Shown here piece by piece: positions 46,762-57,240 of a stretch of DNA of 64,000 bases (position 1 is its first letter; each line of letters opens with the position of its first letter). The notes under the pieces were generated by a model that was given only the letters and a program-made list of their open reading frames with translations, was not told the origin of the DNA and did not search any database. Source of the stretch: an uncultured Bacillaceae bacterium (GTDB lineage Bacteria; Bacillota; Bacilli; Bacillales; Bacillaceae_L). The stretch spans positions 372,001 through 436,000 of the forward strand of contig CANMHG010000001.1 of the NCBI GenBank assembly GCA_947497585.1, in the 5' to 3' direction. The position numbers and the translations under genes are program-made.

Positions 46762-46789
46762 TTAAACTGGTTTTTTAAGCTAATATAAT
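46762..46789 (+). promoter_or_regulatory. Possible promoter for acpP
   Basis: TTAAAC (46762-46767), a 16-base spacer and TATAAT (46784-46789). A second TATAAT begins at 46791 without a good -35. An independent promoter would help account for the abundance of ACP. Confidence 0.4.
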
Positions 46790-46818
46790 CTATAATACTT
46801 GAGGGGAGGTGACCGAAG

Positions 46819-47052
46819 ATGGCAGATGTTTTAGAACGTGTAACAAAAATTATCGTAGATCGTTTAGGCGTAGATGAAGCTGAAGTTAAGCTAGAGTCTT
46901 CTTTTAAAGATGATCTTGGGGCTGATTCCCTAGATGTAGTTGAACTTGTTATGGAGCTTGAAGATGAGTTCGATATGGAAATCTCTGATGATGATGCAGA
47001 AAAAATCGCAACTGTTGGCGATGCTGTTAACTACATAAATAGCCAGCTTTAA
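46819..47052 (+). CDS. acpP: Acyl carrier protein
   Basis: 77-residue acidic carrier. The phosphopantetheine serine is S37 in [16 protein letters not shown] strong GGGGAGGTGA site precedes the ATG. Works with PlsX, FabD and FabG just upstream. Confidence 0.98.
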   Translation: MADVLERVTKIIVDRLGVDEAEVKLESSFKDDLGADSLDVVELVMELEDEFDMEISDDDAEKIATVGDAVNYINSQL

Positions 47053-47061
47053 TCTATTACA

Positions 47062-47102
47062 CAAAAAGTCCCGTAAATTATTACGGGGCTTTCCATATTT
47101 TT
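47062..47102 (+). terminator. Intrinsic terminator after acpP
   Basis: AGTCCCGTAA (47067-47076) / TTACGGGGCT (47081-47090) with a T-rich tail. Confidence 0.85.
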
Positions 47103-47210
47103 TAGTGAGCAGTAACAGAGTTTTTATAGATTTATGATGTGAGGGAATACTAATTTTGAATTATTATCATTCATTTTAGATATATTGTGCAGTGTTTTAT
47201 GGAGGAAACT

Positions 47211-47945
47211 ATGATAAAACGAGTGAATCGCAAAGAGAAAAACAATGTAGGTGCAAAATTTGCAGCCTTTCAAGAGCAAATTGGTATAACATTTACCAAT
47301 GAAAAACTACTAATACAAGCATTTACTCATTCATCGTATGTGAATGAGCATCGCAAGAAACCGTATGAAGATAATGAACGGTTAGAATTTTTGGGAGATG
47401 CAGTACTAGAGCTTACTATTTCCGAATTCCTATATAAAAAATATCCAATTATGAGTGAAGGTGAATTAACTAAGCTTCGTGCTTCAATAGTTTGTGAGCC
47501 CTCTTTAGTTTCTTTTGCTAACCAACTTTCATTTGGAGAATTGGTATTACTTGGAAAGGGTGAAGAACTAACTGGTGGGAGAGCACGTCCAGCACTACTT
47601 GCTGATGTATTCGAAGCTTTTATTGGTGCATTATATTTGGACCTAGGGATTGGTAAGGTTTGTGAGTTTTTAGAGAAAGTTGTGTTTCCAAGAATTAATG
47701 AAGGTGCTTTTTCTCATGTGATGGATTACAAAAGTCAGTTGCAAGAACTAATTCAACGAGACGCACGTGGGATGCTTGAGTATAAAGTTTTACAAGAAAA
47801 AGGACCTGCACATAATCGTGAGTTTATGTCTAGAGTTTCCCTTGAAGGTGAAGAACTTGGCATTGGTATTGGCAAATCAAAAAAAGAGGCAGAACAGAAG
47901 GCAGCTCAGGTTGCGTTAAAAGTGTTACTAGAAAAAATGAAATGA
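47211..47945 (+). CDS. rnc: Ribonuclease III
   Basis: Double-strand-specific endoribonuclease for rRNA and mRNA processing. 244 residues: catalytic domain with [14 protein letters not shown] (about 52-65) and the second metal site in [17 protein letters not shown], then a double-stranded-RNA-binding domain (about 170-242) ending [21 protein letters not shown] 47211 has GGAGGAAAC directly before it; a GTG at 47187 lies before that site. Confidence 0.96.
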   Translation: MIKRVNRKEKNNVGAKFAAFQEQIGITFTNEKLLIQAFTHSSYVNEHRKKPYEDNERLEFLGDAVLELTISEFLYKKYPIMSEGELTKLRASIVCEPSLVSFANQLSFGELVLLGKGEELTGGRARPALLADVFEAFIGALYLDLGIGKVCEFLEKVVFPRINEGAFSHVMDYKSQLQELIQRDARGMLEYKVLQEKGPAHNREFMSRVSLEGEELGIGIGKSKKEAEQKAAQVALKVLLEKMK

Positions 47946-47947
47946 GT

Positions 47948-47978
47948 AGTCCCCCTTCCAAAGGGGGATTTGTTTTTT
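47948..47978 (+). terminator. Intrinsic terminator after rnc
   Basis: TCCCCCTT (47950-47957) / AAGGGGGA (47961-47968) with a three-base loop and T run. Confidence 0.9.
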
Positions 47979-48089
47979 CATCAATTTCCAATATCCACAT
48001 TAAAAAAACATCTTAATAGGGCCAATATTTATGATAAAATATGTTAGAATTCATAGATTACATATCAATTATGCATAAGGGGGAGACTT

Positions 48090-51000
48090 ATGTTCCTCAA
48101 ACGTTTAGATATTGTTGGTTTCAAATCATTTGCTGAGAGAATTGCAATTGACTTTGTTCCAGGAGTTACAGCTGTAGTCGGACCAAATGGAAGTGGAAAA
48201 AGTAATATAACAGACGCAATGAGATGGGTATTAGGAGAACAATCTGTTAAATCGTTACGTGGTGCAAAAATGGAGGATATTATCTTTGGAGGTAGTGACT
48301 CTAGAAAAGCATTAAATATAGCAGAAGTTACTCTTACATTAGACAATGAAGATTATTTTTTACCGATTGATTATCACGAGGTAAGCGTTACAAGAAGAGT
48401 CTTTCGTTCTGGCGATAGTGAATTCTTTATTAACAAACAGTCGTGTCGTCTTAAAGATATTGTAGATCTATTCATGGACTCAGGCCTTGGAAGAGAAGCA
48501 TTTTCAATCATTAGTCAGGGGAAAGTTGAAGAAATTCTTAGTAGTAAAGCAGAAGAACGTAGAAGTATTTTCGAAGAGGCTGCTGGTGTTCTGAAATATA
48601 AAAATCGTAAGAAAAAAGCAGAATATAAGCTTGCAGAAACTCAGGAAAATGTAAATAGGGTTAACGATATCTTACATGAGCTTGAAGGTCAGGTAGAGCC
48701 TTTAAAAATTCAGGCATCGATAGCGAAAGATTTTTTACAGAAGAAAGAGGACCTTGAAAATATTGAAGTAGCCCTCACTGTTTATGAAATTGAGGACTTC
48801 CATGCGAAATGGGAAGGTTTTAATAAACAAATTGAACTTCATAAACGACAGGAATTAGAGCTATCGGCAGATTTACAGACAAAGGAAGCAGAAATAGAAA
48901 AGGTTCGTAATCATATAGATGCACTAGACGAATCTATAAATGATTTACAGCAAGTATTGTTAAAGGTCAGTGAAGAACTAGAAAAACTAGAGGGTCGTAA
49001 AGAAGTTCTAAAAGAAAGAAAAAAGAATGCTCATCAAAATAAAGACCAATTATACAATCTTGCTTCTGATCTTAAGCAGAAGCAAGAACATTTAACGATT
49101 GTAAGAGCAACTGAAAATGAGCTTCTACAAAAGTTAGCTGCAGAAGTCAAAAGTATAAAAGATTCATTGAAAGATAAACAAGCAATACTTGCAACTCATG
49201 ATCAGAACATTGAAGAAAAGCTTGAAGACCTTAAGAGTGAATATATTGAAATGCTAAATAAACAGGCAACTTCACGAAATGAATTGAAATACCTCAAGGA
49301 ACAAATGAGTCAGCAAGATGAAAAAAATATTAGACTAGTTGAATCAAATCAAAAATACATTAAAGAACGAGAGTTCATTAGTGGAGAAAAAACTAGACTA
49401 AACCATGATCTTTCTAAAGTAGAAGAACGCTTAAGTAGTCAAATCTCTTCATTTAGAGAAGAACAAGCTAAGTTTGAAAACTTAAAAATGAACTACCAAA
49501 AGAAAGAAACAACACTCTATCAAGCATATCAGTTTTTACAACAAACTAAATCTCGTAAGGAAATGCTTGAAGAAATGCAGGATGATTATGCTGGTTTCTT
49601 CCAAGGTGTAAAAGAGATACTACATGCTGCTAAAGAAAATAAGCTTCAGGGTATTGAAGGGGCAATTGCTGAGTTAATAAATGTTCCAAAAGATTATGAA
49701 ACTGCCGTTGAAATTGCATTAGGTGGAGCTACACAGCATATTGTTGTAGACAATGAGCCAAATGGTAGACTTGCTATTAATTACTTAAAACAGCATTCAT
49801 TTGGACGTGCTACATTTTTGCCACTAACAGTTGTTAAAGAACGAACAATTCCATCACCACAATTACAATCCTTAAAGGGGCATTCTGCTTTTATAGGTGT
49901 TGCTTCCGATTTGATTGCCTTCAATGATAAATATCACTCGGTGATTACAAATCTACTTGGAACGGTCATTGTTACGAAAGATTTAAAAGGTGCAAATGAA
50001 TTGGCTCGTCTCTGTAACTATCGTTTCCGTCTTGTAACATTGGAGGGAGATGTGGTTAATCCAGGTGGATCTATGACTGGTGGAGCAGTTAAACAAAAGT
50101 CCAATTCTTTATTAAGTCGTGGTCGTGAATTAGAAGATATCTCGCAAAAGCTTTCTGAGATGGAAGAGAAAACTGCAACGCTAGAAGAACATGTTAAACA
50201 GTTAAAACAATCAATCTCTACTCAAGAAATGACAGTGGCAGAGTTAAGGGAAGCAGGGGAAGCTCTACGTATTGAGCAACAAAAAATTAAAGGCGATCTT
50301 CGTGAGGTTGAGTTTAAAGAGAAAAATGCAAATGAGCATTTGTCCCTTTACGATCAGGAAAGACAGATGTCTGAATTTGAAAATAAGAAAATGTCAGACC
50401 GAATTGTTGAATTAGAAACGATGCTAGTAACAGTATCTTCTGAAATAGAGCAACTAGATCTGTCAATTAGCGAACTAAATTTACAAAAAAATAACCAGCG
50501 AACGTCTAAAGAATCTCTACAGTCAGAAATTACTGACATAAAGGTGTTGCTTGCTGGGAAATTACAGTTGGCAGAAAGTCAGCAAGAAAAGCTTCAAAAA
50601 ATTACTGAGGAGCTTGAAGAAACAGTAACTAAGTTCAAAGAGACCACTGAAGATTTGAATCTTTTAACAAGTGAAATGACAACAAATAGCTCAGGTGAGG
50701 AAGAACTTGAAATTGCTGCAAAACGAAAGTCAAGTGATAAAACAGAGACTATTCAACTCATTACAAGCAGACGGGAACAGCGCCTGAAGCTTCAGAACAA
50801 ACTTGAAGACCTCGAACGAGAGGTAAAAGAAGAGAAGCGAAATTATAAGCAATTAGTGGATATCTTAAAAGATGAAGAAGTGAAGATGAATCGATTAGAT
50901 GTGGAATTAGAAAATCGTTTATCACAGCTTCGTGAAGAGTACTTATTAACATACGAAGCTGCAAAGGAAAAATACCCTCTTCAAATAGAAGTAGGAGAAG

Positions 51001-51656
51001 CTAGAAAGAAAGTAAAGCTTATAAAATTAGCAATTGAGGAACTTGGAACGGTTAACTTGGGTGCAATCGATGAATATGATAGAGTCTCAGAACGATATGA
51101 ATTTTTAATTGAACAAAAGAATGACCTCCAAGAAGCAAAGGATACGCTTTATAAGGTTATTGATGAGATGGATGATGAGATGAAAAAGCGTTTCAATGAA
51201 ACGTTTACTAGTATCAGGTCACATTTTGAACCAGTTTTTCAGGCGTTGTTCGGTGGTGGTAGAGCAGACTTGCGTTTAACGGATCCATCTGATTTACTTA
51301 ATACGGGTGTAGACATTGTAGCCCAGCCACCTGGAAAAAAACTGCAAAATCTTGGTTTGCTATCTGGAGGAGAGAGAGCATTAACGGCTATTGCATTATT
51401 ATTCTCGATCTTAAAGGTAAGGCCAGTTCCATTTTGTGTGCTAGATGAGGTAGAAGCTGCCCTTGATGAAGCAAATGTGTTTCGTTTCGCCCAATACTTA
51501 AAGAATTTTAGTAGTGAAACACAATTTATTGTTATCACTCACCGAAAAGGTACAATGGAAGAGGCGGATGTTCTTTATGGAGTAACAATGCAAGAATCTG
51601 GTGTTTCCAAATTAGTCTCCGTAAGACTTGAAGAAACAAAGGAATTGGTGAAATAG
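48090..51656 (+). CDS. smc: Chromosome segregation ATPase SMC
   Basis: Core of the bacterial condensin; compacts and aligns chromosome arms with ScpA and ScpB (not in this window). 1188 residues: N-terminal ATPase half with Walker A GPNGSGKSNI (31-40), a long coiled coil (about 170-500), a hinge (about 520-640; with GGATQHIVVDNE and NPGGSMTGGA), the returning coiled coil (about 670-1000), and the C-terminal half with signature LSGGERALTAIALLF (from 1091) and Walker B VLDEVEAALDE. ATG follows a strong GGGGGAG site. Located between rnc and ftsY as usual. Confidence 0.98.
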   Translation: MFLKRLDIVGFKSFAERIAIDFVPGVTAVVGPNGSGKSNITDAMRWVLGEQSVKSLRGAKMEDIIFGGSDSRKALNIAEVTLTLDNEDYFLPIDYHEVSVTRRVFRSGDSEFFINKQSCRLKDIVDLFMDSGLGREAFSIISQGKVEEILSSKAEERRSIFEEAAGVLKYKNRKKKAEYKLAETQENVNRVNDILHELEGQVEPLKIQASIAKDFLQKKEDLENIEVALTVYEIEDFHAKWEGFNKQIELHKRQELELSADLQTKEAEIEKVRNHIDALDESINDLQQVLLKVSEELEKLEGRKEVLKERKKNAHQNKDQLYNLASDLKQKQEHLTIVRATENELLQKLAAEVKSIKDSLKDKQAILATHDQNIEEKLEDLKSEYIEMLNKQATSRNELKYLKEQMSQQDEKNIRLVESNQKYIKEREFISGEKTRLNHDLSKVEERLSSQISSFREEQAKFENLKMNYQKKETTLYQAYQFLQQTKSRKEMLEEMQDDYAGFFQGVKEILHAAKENKLQGIEGAIAELINVPKDYETAVEIALGGATQHIVVDNEPNGRLAINYLKQHSFGRATFLPLTVVKERTIPSPQLQSLKGHSAFIGVASDLIAFNDKYHSVITNLLGTVIVTKDLKGANELARLCNYRFRLVTLEGDVVNPGGSMTGGAVKQKSNSLLSRGRELEDISQKLSEMEEKTATLEEHVKQLKQSISTQEMTVAELREAGEALRIEQQKIKGDLREVEFKEKNANEHLSLYDQERQMSEFENKKMSDRIVELETMLVTVSSEIEQLDLSISELNLQKNNQRTSKESLQSEITDIKVLLAGKLQLAESQQEKLQKITEELEETVTKFKETTEDLNLLTSEMTTNSSGEEELEIAAKRKSSDKTETIQLITSRREQRLKLQNKLEDLEREVKEEKRNYKQLVDILKDEEVKMNRLDVELENRLSQLREEYLLTYEAAKEKYPLQIEVGEARKKVKLIKLAIEELGTVNLGAIDEYDRVSERYEFLIEQKNDLQEAKDTLYKVIDEMDDEMKKRFNETFTSIRSHFEPVFQALFGGGRADLRLTDPSDLLNTGVDIVAQPPGKKLQNLGLLSGGERALTAIALLFSILKVRPVPFCVLDEVEAALDEANVFRFAQYLKNFSSETQFIVITHRKGTMEEADVLYGVTMQESGVSKLVSVRLEETKELVK

Positions 51657-51683
51657 TTTTTGACGAAAGGAAAGATACCTAAG

Positions 51684-52679
51684 ATGAGCTTTTTTAAGAA
51701 ATTAAAAGACAAGATTACTAAGCAAACAGATTCGGTAAGCGAAAAGTTTAAAGATGGCTTATCTAAAACGCGAAATTCATTTTCTGAAAAGGTAAATGAT
51801 CTTGTCGCTAGATACCGAAAAGTAGATGAAGATTTTTTCGAGGAGTTAGAAGAAATTTTGATCGCAGCAGATGTTGGAGTATCCACTGTTATGGAGTTAA
51901 TTGATCAGCTTAAAACAGAAGTGAAAAGGCGTAATATTCAAGATACGAAAGATGTACAAGCTGTGATCTCAGAAAAGCTTGTTGACATCTATCAAGCCGG
52001 GTATGAACAGTCATCTGATTTAAATATTCAGTCAGAGGGCTTAACGGTTATTCTGATTGTAGGAGTTAATGGTGCGGGGAAAACAACTACAATTGGAAAA
52101 CTAGCTAATCGCTTGAAAAATGAAGGGAAAACCGTACTGCTGGCTGCCGGAGATACATTCAGGGCTGGTGCCATCGATCAACTAGAAGTTTGGGGTGATC
52201 GTGTAGGTGTTGATGTGATCAAGCAATCGGAAGGTTCAGATCCTGCAGCTGTTATGTTCGATGCTGTACAGGCTGCTAAATCTCGTAATGTGGATGTGCT
52301 CTTATGTGATACGGCTGGACGACTGCAAAATAAGGTTAACCTTATGAAAGAACTAGAAAAGGTAAAGCGTGTTATTGAACGTGAGCTACCTGGTGCTCCA
52401 CACGAAGTACTACTCGTGCTCGATGCTACTACAGGGCAAAATGCAATGACGCAAGCAAAAACATTCTCTGAGGCAACTAATGTATCAGGTATTGTATTAA
52501 CAAAACTAGACGGTACAGCAAAAGGTGGAATCGTACTTGCCATTCGCAATGAACTTAAAATTCCAGTTAAATTCGTTGGTCTAGGAGAAAAAGTAGACGA
52601 TTTACAACAATTCGACCCAGAACAATATGTCTATGGTCTATTTTCCGATCTAATCGAAAAAGAACCTGAGGCTGAATAA
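51684..52679 (+). CDS. ftsY: Signal recognition particle receptor FtsY
   Basis: Membrane-docking GTPase for SRP. 331 residues with only a short charged N-terminal segment (about 1-40) before the NG domain, which is usual for Firmicutes. P-loop GVNGAGKTTTIGKLA, DTAGRLQNK, TKLDGTAKGG. The ATG at 51684 gives the typical MSFFKKLKDKI start; a TTG-initiated longer form is unlikely. Confidence 0.96.
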   Translation: MSFFKKLKDKITKQTDSVSEKFKDGLSKTRNSFSEKVNDLVARYRKVDEDFFEELEEILIAADVGVSTVMELIDQLKTEVKRRNIQDTKDVQAVISEKLVDIYQAGYEQSSDLNIQSEGLTVILIVGVNGAGKTTTIGKLANRLKNEGKTVLLAAGDTFRAGAIDQLEVWGDRVGVDVIKQSEGSDPAAVMFDAVQAAKSRNVDVLLCDTAGRLQNKVNLMKELEKVKRVIERELPGAPHEVLLVLDATTGQNAMTQAKTFSEATNVSGIVLTKLDGTAKGGIVLAIRNELKIPVKFVGLGEKVDDLQQFDPEQYVYGLFSDLIEKEPEAE

Positions 52680-52688
52680 GTAAATTAG

Positions 52689-52722
52689 AAAGCTTCTGAG
52701 TAGCTCAGAGGCTTTTTTCTTA
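52689..52722 (+). terminator. Intrinsic terminator after ftsY
   Basis: AGCTTCTGAG (52691-52700) / CTCAGAGGCT (52704-52713) with a TTTTT tail. Confidence 0.9.
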
Positions 52723-52763
52723 CTTAATACACCGTTGAATTACCTATGTTCAGAGTTGAGTTG

Positions 52764-52878
52764 TTCGCTAAAATCCACGAGACTCCTGAGGGAGTACGTT
52801 TCAGGGGAGACCCCACAGGAGCTTTGCTCCGAGGAGGCTCCCCGAATCGCCCGCGGAAAGCGAGTGGATTTTAGCGAA
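52764..52878 (+). repeat. GC-rich palindromic repeat, copy 3
   Basis: 115 bp bounded by a perfect 15-bp inverted repeat, TTCGCTAAAATCCAC (52764-52778) and GTGGATTTTAGCGAA (52864-52878). The internal modules match copy 2: CACGAGACTCCTGAGGGAG, GAGACCCCACA, hairpin GGAGC-TTT-GCTCC (52818-52830), GAGGAGGCTC and GCCCGCGGAAAGCGAGTG (52849-52866). It starts about 45 bases after the ftsY terminator and ends 90 bases before the ylxM promoter. No coding sequence. Confidence 0.85.
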
Positions 52879-52968
52879 TAACAAACTATATATTTCTACA
52901 AACTGTTCTTTTTTAAAGGTAACCATAATAACATTATGTAAACTAAAAGTTAATGACAAGAAAAAAAC

Positions 52969-52997
52969 TTGACATTAAAAGCCTATGCTTGTAAACT
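52969..52997 (+). promoter_or_regulatory. Sigma-A promoter for ylxM-ffh
   Basis: TTGACA (52969-52974), a 17-base spacer and TAAACT (52992-52997), 45 bases before the ylxM start. Confidence 0.7.
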
Positions 52998-53041
52998 ATT
53001 TACTTGTAAAGGCATTTCACTTAACAAAGGGGGGAGCCACC

Positions 53042-53374
53042 ATGCTTGAAAAAACGACTAGAATTAATTATCTATTTGATTTTTACCAGTCGTTACTAAC
53101 ACCCAAGCAACGGAGCTACATGAGCTTATATTATTTAGACGACTTTTCCCTAGGTGAAATTGCAGAAGAATATGAAGTTAGTCGTCAAGCAGTATATGAT
53201 AATATAAGACGTACCGAAGTAATGCTTGAAGAGTATGAAGAAAAGCTGTTACTATTTCAAAAATTTCAAGAGCGTCAACAATTGTTTCAACTGCTTAAAG
53301 ACCTTTCTAATAATGAAGGTACTCTAAAGAATGAGCTTTTGAGTATAATTGAAAGACTTGAGAAATTAGATTAG
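53042..53374 (+). CDS. ylxM: YlxM, putative helix-turn-helix SRP-associated protein
   Basis: 110 residues of the YlxM/p13 family. A sigma-70 region-4-like helix-turn-helix is visible ([20 protein letters not shown] then [19 protein letters not shown], about 22-62), followed by a helical C-terminal segment. The gene is regularly found before ffh, and streptococcal and mycoplasmal relatives have been proposed to act with SRP. ATG 53042 has AAGGGGGGAG directly upstream; the longer frame from 52985 includes the promoter and is rejected. Confidence 0.93.
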   Translation: MLEKTTRINYLFDFYQSLLTPKQRSYMSLYYLDDFSLGEIAEEYEVSRQAVYDNIRRTEVMLEEYEEKLLLFQKFQERQQLFQLLKDLSNNEGTLKNELLSIIERLEKLD

Positions 53375-53386
53375 GGGGCGGCATAT

Positions 53387-54727
53387 ATGGCATTTGAAGG
53401 ATTAGCCGACCGACTGCAAAACACGATTCAAAAAATTCGTGGCAAAGGTAAAGTTACAGAAGCTGATGTTAAGGAAATGATGCGTGAGGTTCGATTAGCG
53501 CTTCTAGAAGCAGATGTAAACTTTAAGGTAGTAAAAGATTTTGTAAAGAAAGTAAGCGAACGATCTATAGGTCAGGAAGTTATGAAAAGCTTAACTCCAG
53601 GACAACAGGTCATAAAAGTAGTTCAAGAAGAGCTTACAGAATTAATGGGTGGCGAGCAAAGTAAAATTGCAGTAGCCAAACGACCTCCCACTGTGATTAT
53701 GATGGTAGGTTTACAAGGTGCAGGTAAAACAACAACAACGGGTAAGCTTGCGAATTTACTTAGAAAAAAGCATAATCGCAATCCTATGCTCGTTGCGGCC
53801 GATATCTACCGTCCAGCTGCTATTAAACAGTTAGAAACACTAGGGAAACAACTAAATATGTCTGTTTTTTCACTAGGGGATAAAATTAGTCCAGTTGAAA
53901 TAGCAAAACAAGCAATTCAAAAAGCTAAGGATGATCATCACGATTATGTATTAATTGATACAGCAGGAAGACTTCACATTGATGAAGCCCTAATGGATGA
54001 ATTAAAGCAAGTGAAAGAAATTGCAAATCCTGATGAAATTTTCTTAGTAGTAGACGCGATGACTGGACAAGATGCGGTTAATGTTGCAGAAAGTTTTAAC
54101 GACCTACTGGGTCTAACAGGAGTTGTCCTAACAAAACTTGATGGTGATACTCGTGGTGGAGCAGCCTTATCAGTTAAGGCAGTTACAAACACGCCGATTA
54201 AGTTCGTCGGTCTAGGGGAAAAAATGGATGCAATTGAGCCATTTCACCCTGAACGAATGGCCTCAAGAATTCTTGGGATGGGTGATGTGTTAACACTCAT
54301 TGAGAAAGCACAAGCTTCTGTTGATGAAGATAAGGCAAAAGAACTTGAACAAAAAATGCGTTCAATGTCCTTTACATTTGAGGACTTTCTAGAACAGCTT
54401 ACTCAAGTTCGAAATATGGGTCCACTTGATGAAATCTTGAATATGCTTCCAGGAGCGAACAAGATGAAAGGGCTCAAAAATGTACAAGTAGATGAAAAAC
54501 AAATCAGTCATGTCGAAGCGATTATCCAATCAATGACTAAACAGGAGAAAATTAACCCTGATATCATTAATGCTAGTAGGAAAAAGCGAATTGCAAAAGG
54601 AAGTGGCAGATCCGTTCAGGAAGTAAACCGACTTCTTAAGCAATTTGAAGACATGAAAAAAATGATGAAACAGATGACAAGTATGTCAAAAGGTAAGAAA
54701 AAAGGGTTTAAATTCCCATTTATGTAA
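53387..54727 (+). CDS. ffh: Signal recognition particle protein Ffh
   Basis: SRP54 GTPase that binds signal peptides and 4.5S/scRNA. 446 residues: N domain (1 to about 90), G domain with GLQGAGKTTTTGKLA (about 107-121), DTAGRLHID and TKLDGDTRGG, then a methionine-rich M domain (about 300-446; MKKMMKQMTSMSKGKKKG near the end). RNA-binding GSGRSVQEVNRLLKQF is present. Confidence 0.98.
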   Translation: MAFEGLADRLQNTIQKIRGKGKVTEADVKEMMREVRLALLEADVNFKVVKDFVKKVSERSIGQEVMKSLTPGQQVIKVVQEELTELMGGEQSKIAVAKRPPTVIMMVGLQGAGKTTTTGKLANLLRKKHNRNPMLVAADIYRPAAIKQLETLGKQLNMSVFSLGDKISPVEIAKQAIQKAKDDHHDYVLIDTAGRLHIDEALMDELKQVKEIANPDEIFLVVDAMTGQDAVNVAESFNDLLGLTGVVLTKLDGDTRGGAALSVKAVTNTPIKFVGLGEKMDAIEPFHPERMASRILGMGDVLTLIEKAQASVDEDKAKELEQKMRSMSFTFEDFLEQLTQVRNMGPLDEILNMLPGANKMKGLKNVQVDEKQISHVEAIIQSMTKQEKINPDIINASRKKRIAKGSGRSVQEVNRLLKQFEDMKKMMKQMTSMSKGKKKGFKFPFM

Positions 54728-54766
54728 TGTTAAATGCTGTTAAGAAAAAACACTTTACAAACATAA

Positions 54767-55092
<326 letters not shown>

Positions 55093-55093
<1 letters not shown>

Positions 55094-55338
55094 TGAATAT
55101 GGTCAAGATGAAAGAGTTAATTGAAACAGTTGTAAAAGCCCTTGTAGATCATCCAGAAGAGGTGTCAGTTACTGAAACTTCAGATGAACGTACAATGACT
55201 TATGTATTGTCTGTTCATAAGGAAGATATGGGGAAGGTCATCGGTAAGCAAGGTCGAGTAATTAAATCAATTCGTACCGTTGTTTACGCAGCAGGCACTG
55301 GACTTGATAAACGAATTCATCTAGAAATTAACGAATAA
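55093..55338 (+). CDS. khpA: KH-domain RNA-binding protein KhpA (YlqC)
   Basis: Small RNA-binding protein that in other Firmicutes pairs with KhpB to influence cell elongation and division. 81 residues with the KH GxxG loop in GKVIGKQGRVIKSIRTVV. The ATG at 55093 overlaps the rpsP stop; a later ATG at 55108 (MKELIE) gives the usual 76-residue length and is equally possible. Confidence 0.92.
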
Positions 55339-55350
55339 ACAAAGTGATGG

Positions 55351-55382
55351 AGAAGGGCGAGGGAAACCTCCCCTTTTTTATG
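55351..55382 (+). terminator. Possible terminator or attenuator between khpA and ylqD
   Basis: AAGGGCGAGG (55353-55362) with CCTCCCCTT and a T run; one mismatch and a GAAA loop. Confidence 0.6.
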
Positions 55383-55451
55383 TATTTAAAAATATGGCTA
55401 TAATTGTGTAAAAGCTATTTTTAGCTGAAGAAGGATAATGGGGGTTGTATA

Positions 55452-55841
55452 ATGCAATTATTGCAAACGGTAGTGGTTAAACAAATTTTAACCGAACACA
55501 GTAAAGCCGAGCTTATGCAAAACTACGAGTCCAGAAAACATAATTTACTAAAAGAATGTGACCAATTACGGTTTGAAGCAAGAAAATTAGCTAAGAATAA
55601 AAAATACAACCCTACAAAAGTTCAGTCACATTATGAAAAAGAAATAGTAAAGAGAGAAGAGAAAATTAAAATACTTGATTTTCAATTAGAGCAAATACAT
55701 ATTTTACCCATTGGTAGCGAAGTAAAAGAAAGAGAAGTACAAGCGGTTGTTGACATTAATATCGGTGATAAATGGGAAGATTTAATTTCAAAGACGATTA
55801 TCATAAAGGATGGTATCGTAGACGAAATACGTCAGGGGTGA
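55452..55841 (+). CDS. ylqD: YlqD family protein, unknown function
   Basis: 129 residues, in the place of B. subtilis ylqD between khpA and rimM. The first two-thirds is predicted helical and charged (a likely coiled coil, about 15-85); the last third contains [19 protein letters not shown], a small beta-type tail. No catalytic motif is seen. The context suggests an RNA- or ribosome-related role, but this is only by association. Confidence 0.8.
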   Translation: MQLLQTVVVKQILTEHSKAELMQNYESRKHNLLKECDQLRFEARKLAKNKKYNPTKVQSHYEKEIVKREEKIKILDFQLEQIHILPIGSEVKEREVQAVVDINIGDKWEDLISKTIIIKDGIVDEIRQG

Positions 55842-55848
55842 AAAACAA

Positions 55849-56364
55849 ATGGCAGAATGGTTTAACGTTGGTAAAATTGTAAATACGCAGGGTGTTAAAG
55901 GTGAGATTAGGGTAATTTCTAGAACAGACTTTACAGAAGCGAGATATAAGGTAGGTAACACACTCTATCTTTTTAAAGCCGAAGGCACTGAACCTATCGA
56001 GGTTACTGTAAAAAGCCATCGTGTACATAAAACGTTTGATTTATTAACATTTGAAGGCTATAACAATTTAGACGAAGTAGAAAAGTTAAGAGATTATATT
56101 ATTAAAGTGCCTAAAGACCAACTAGAAGAATTAGAAGAAAACGAATATTATTTCCATGAAATCATTGGTTGCACAGTCTTAACTGAAGAGGGAGAAGAAT
56201 TAGGTAAAATCAGTGAAATACTAACACCTGGGGCAAATGATGTATGGGTTGTGAAACGTAAAGGTGGAAAGGATCTCCTTATTCCATACATTGAGGAAAT
56301 TGTAAAGGACATTAATATTACTGATAAAGTAATTAAAATCCATCTAATGGAAGGGTTATTATAA
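55849..56364 (+). CDS. rimM: 16S rRNA processing protein RimM
   Basis: Assists maturation of the 30S head, binding S19. 171 residues: an N-terminal RimM barrel ([16 protein letters not shown]) and a C-terminal PRC barrel (about 95-171, with [17 protein letters not shown] and [11 protein letters not shown]). It abuts trmD. Confidence 0.96.
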   Translation: MAEWFNVGKIVNTQGVKGEIRVISRTDFTEARYKVGNTLYLFKAEGTEPIEVTVKSHRVHKTFDLLTFEGYNNLDEVEKLRDYIIKVPKDQLEELEENEYYFHEIIGCTVLTEEGEELGKISEILTPGANDVWVVKRKGGKDLLIPYIEEIVKDINITDKVIKIHLMEGLL

Positions 56365-56365
56365 A

Positions 56366-57103
56366 ATGAAAATCGATATTTTAACACTCTTTCCAGAGAT
56401 GTTTACTGGAGTTTTTGGTGAATCGATTTTAAAAAAGGCCCAAGAAAAAAACGCAGTCTCCCTAAATGTCGTAAACTTTAGAAATTACTCAACAAACAAA
56501 CATCAAAATGTTGATGACTACCCTTACGGTGGCGGAGCCGGAATGGTATTAACTCCCCAGCCGATTTTTGATGCGGTTGACGAGTTAGTGAAAGACCATA
56601 CTAGAAAACCTAGAGTGATTCTTATGTGCCCCCAAGGCGAAAAGTATACTCAGCAAAAGGCTGAGGAGCTTGCAAAAGAGGATCATCTCATTTTCGTTTG
56701 TGGTCACTATGAAGGATATGATGAGCGAATAAGAGAGTTTGTTGTTACAGATGAAATTTCTATAGGTGATTTCGTATTAACTGGGGGAGAGCTAGCTTCA
56801 ATGGTGATTGTTGATAGCGTTGTTCGATTATTACCAAATGTACTAGGTAACGAAGATTCTCCAATAAAGGACTCTCATAGTAGTGGTAGACTAGAACACC
56901 CTCATTATACCCGTCCTGCGAATTTTCGCGGGATGGAGGTGCCAGCAGTTTTACTATCTGGAAATCATCAAAAAATTGAAGATTGGCGTGAAAGAGAATC
57001 TTTTCGGAGAACATTCTTACGAAGACCTGATTTATTAGATTTGAATAACCTATCAGATAGAGAGAAAGTATGGATTGAAGAAATTAAGAAAGAACTAGAG
57101 TAA
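56366..57103 (+). CDS. trmD: tRNA (guanine-37-N1)-methyltransferase
   Basis: SPOUT methyltransferase that makes m1G37 and prevents frameshifting. 245 residues: ILTLFPEMF start, [21 protein letters not shown] and the knot segment [16 protein letters not shown]. One base separates it from rimM. rimM-trmD-rplS is the conserved order. Confidence 0.98.
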   Translation: MKIDILTLFPEMFTGVFGESILKKAQEKNAVSLNVVNFRNYSTNKHQNVDDYPYGGGAGMVLTPQPIFDAVDELVKDHTRKPRVILMCPQGEKYTQQKAEELAKEDHLIFVCGHYEGYDERIREFVVTDEISIGDFVLTGGELASMVIVDSVVRLLPNVLGNEDSPIKDSHSSGRLEHPHYTRPANFRGMEVPAVLLSGNHQKIEDWRERESFRRTFLRRPDLLDLNNLSDREKVWIEEIKKELE

Positions 57104-57106
57104 CTA

Positions 57107-57135
57107 TTGCAGGGAGTATTATATTGTGGTATGAT
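57107..57135 (+). promoter_or_regulatory. Promoter for rplS
   Basis: TTGCAG (57107-57112), a 17-base spacer and TATGAT (57130-57135) with an extended -10 (TGGTATGAT). It allows L19 to be made independently of trmD. Confidence 0.6.
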
Positions 57136-57141
57136 AATCCT

Positions 57142-57236
57142 TGTGACTTGGGCTGTAAAAGCTTTTAGTCTTTATAACGATGTTCCGCTGCAATGATAAA
57201 AAAGCATTGTTATGAGCGTCTGTGAGAAGGAGAGAA
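57142..57236 (+). promoter_or_regulatory. Probable L19 ribosomal protein leader
   Basis: The structured leader before rplS includes GTTCCGCTGCA and local pairing CAATG/CATTG. A cis-acting L19 leader RNA at this position is known in Bacilli; here it is inferred from place and partial sequence, not from a model score. Confidence 0.45.
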
Positions 57237-57240
57237 AACG

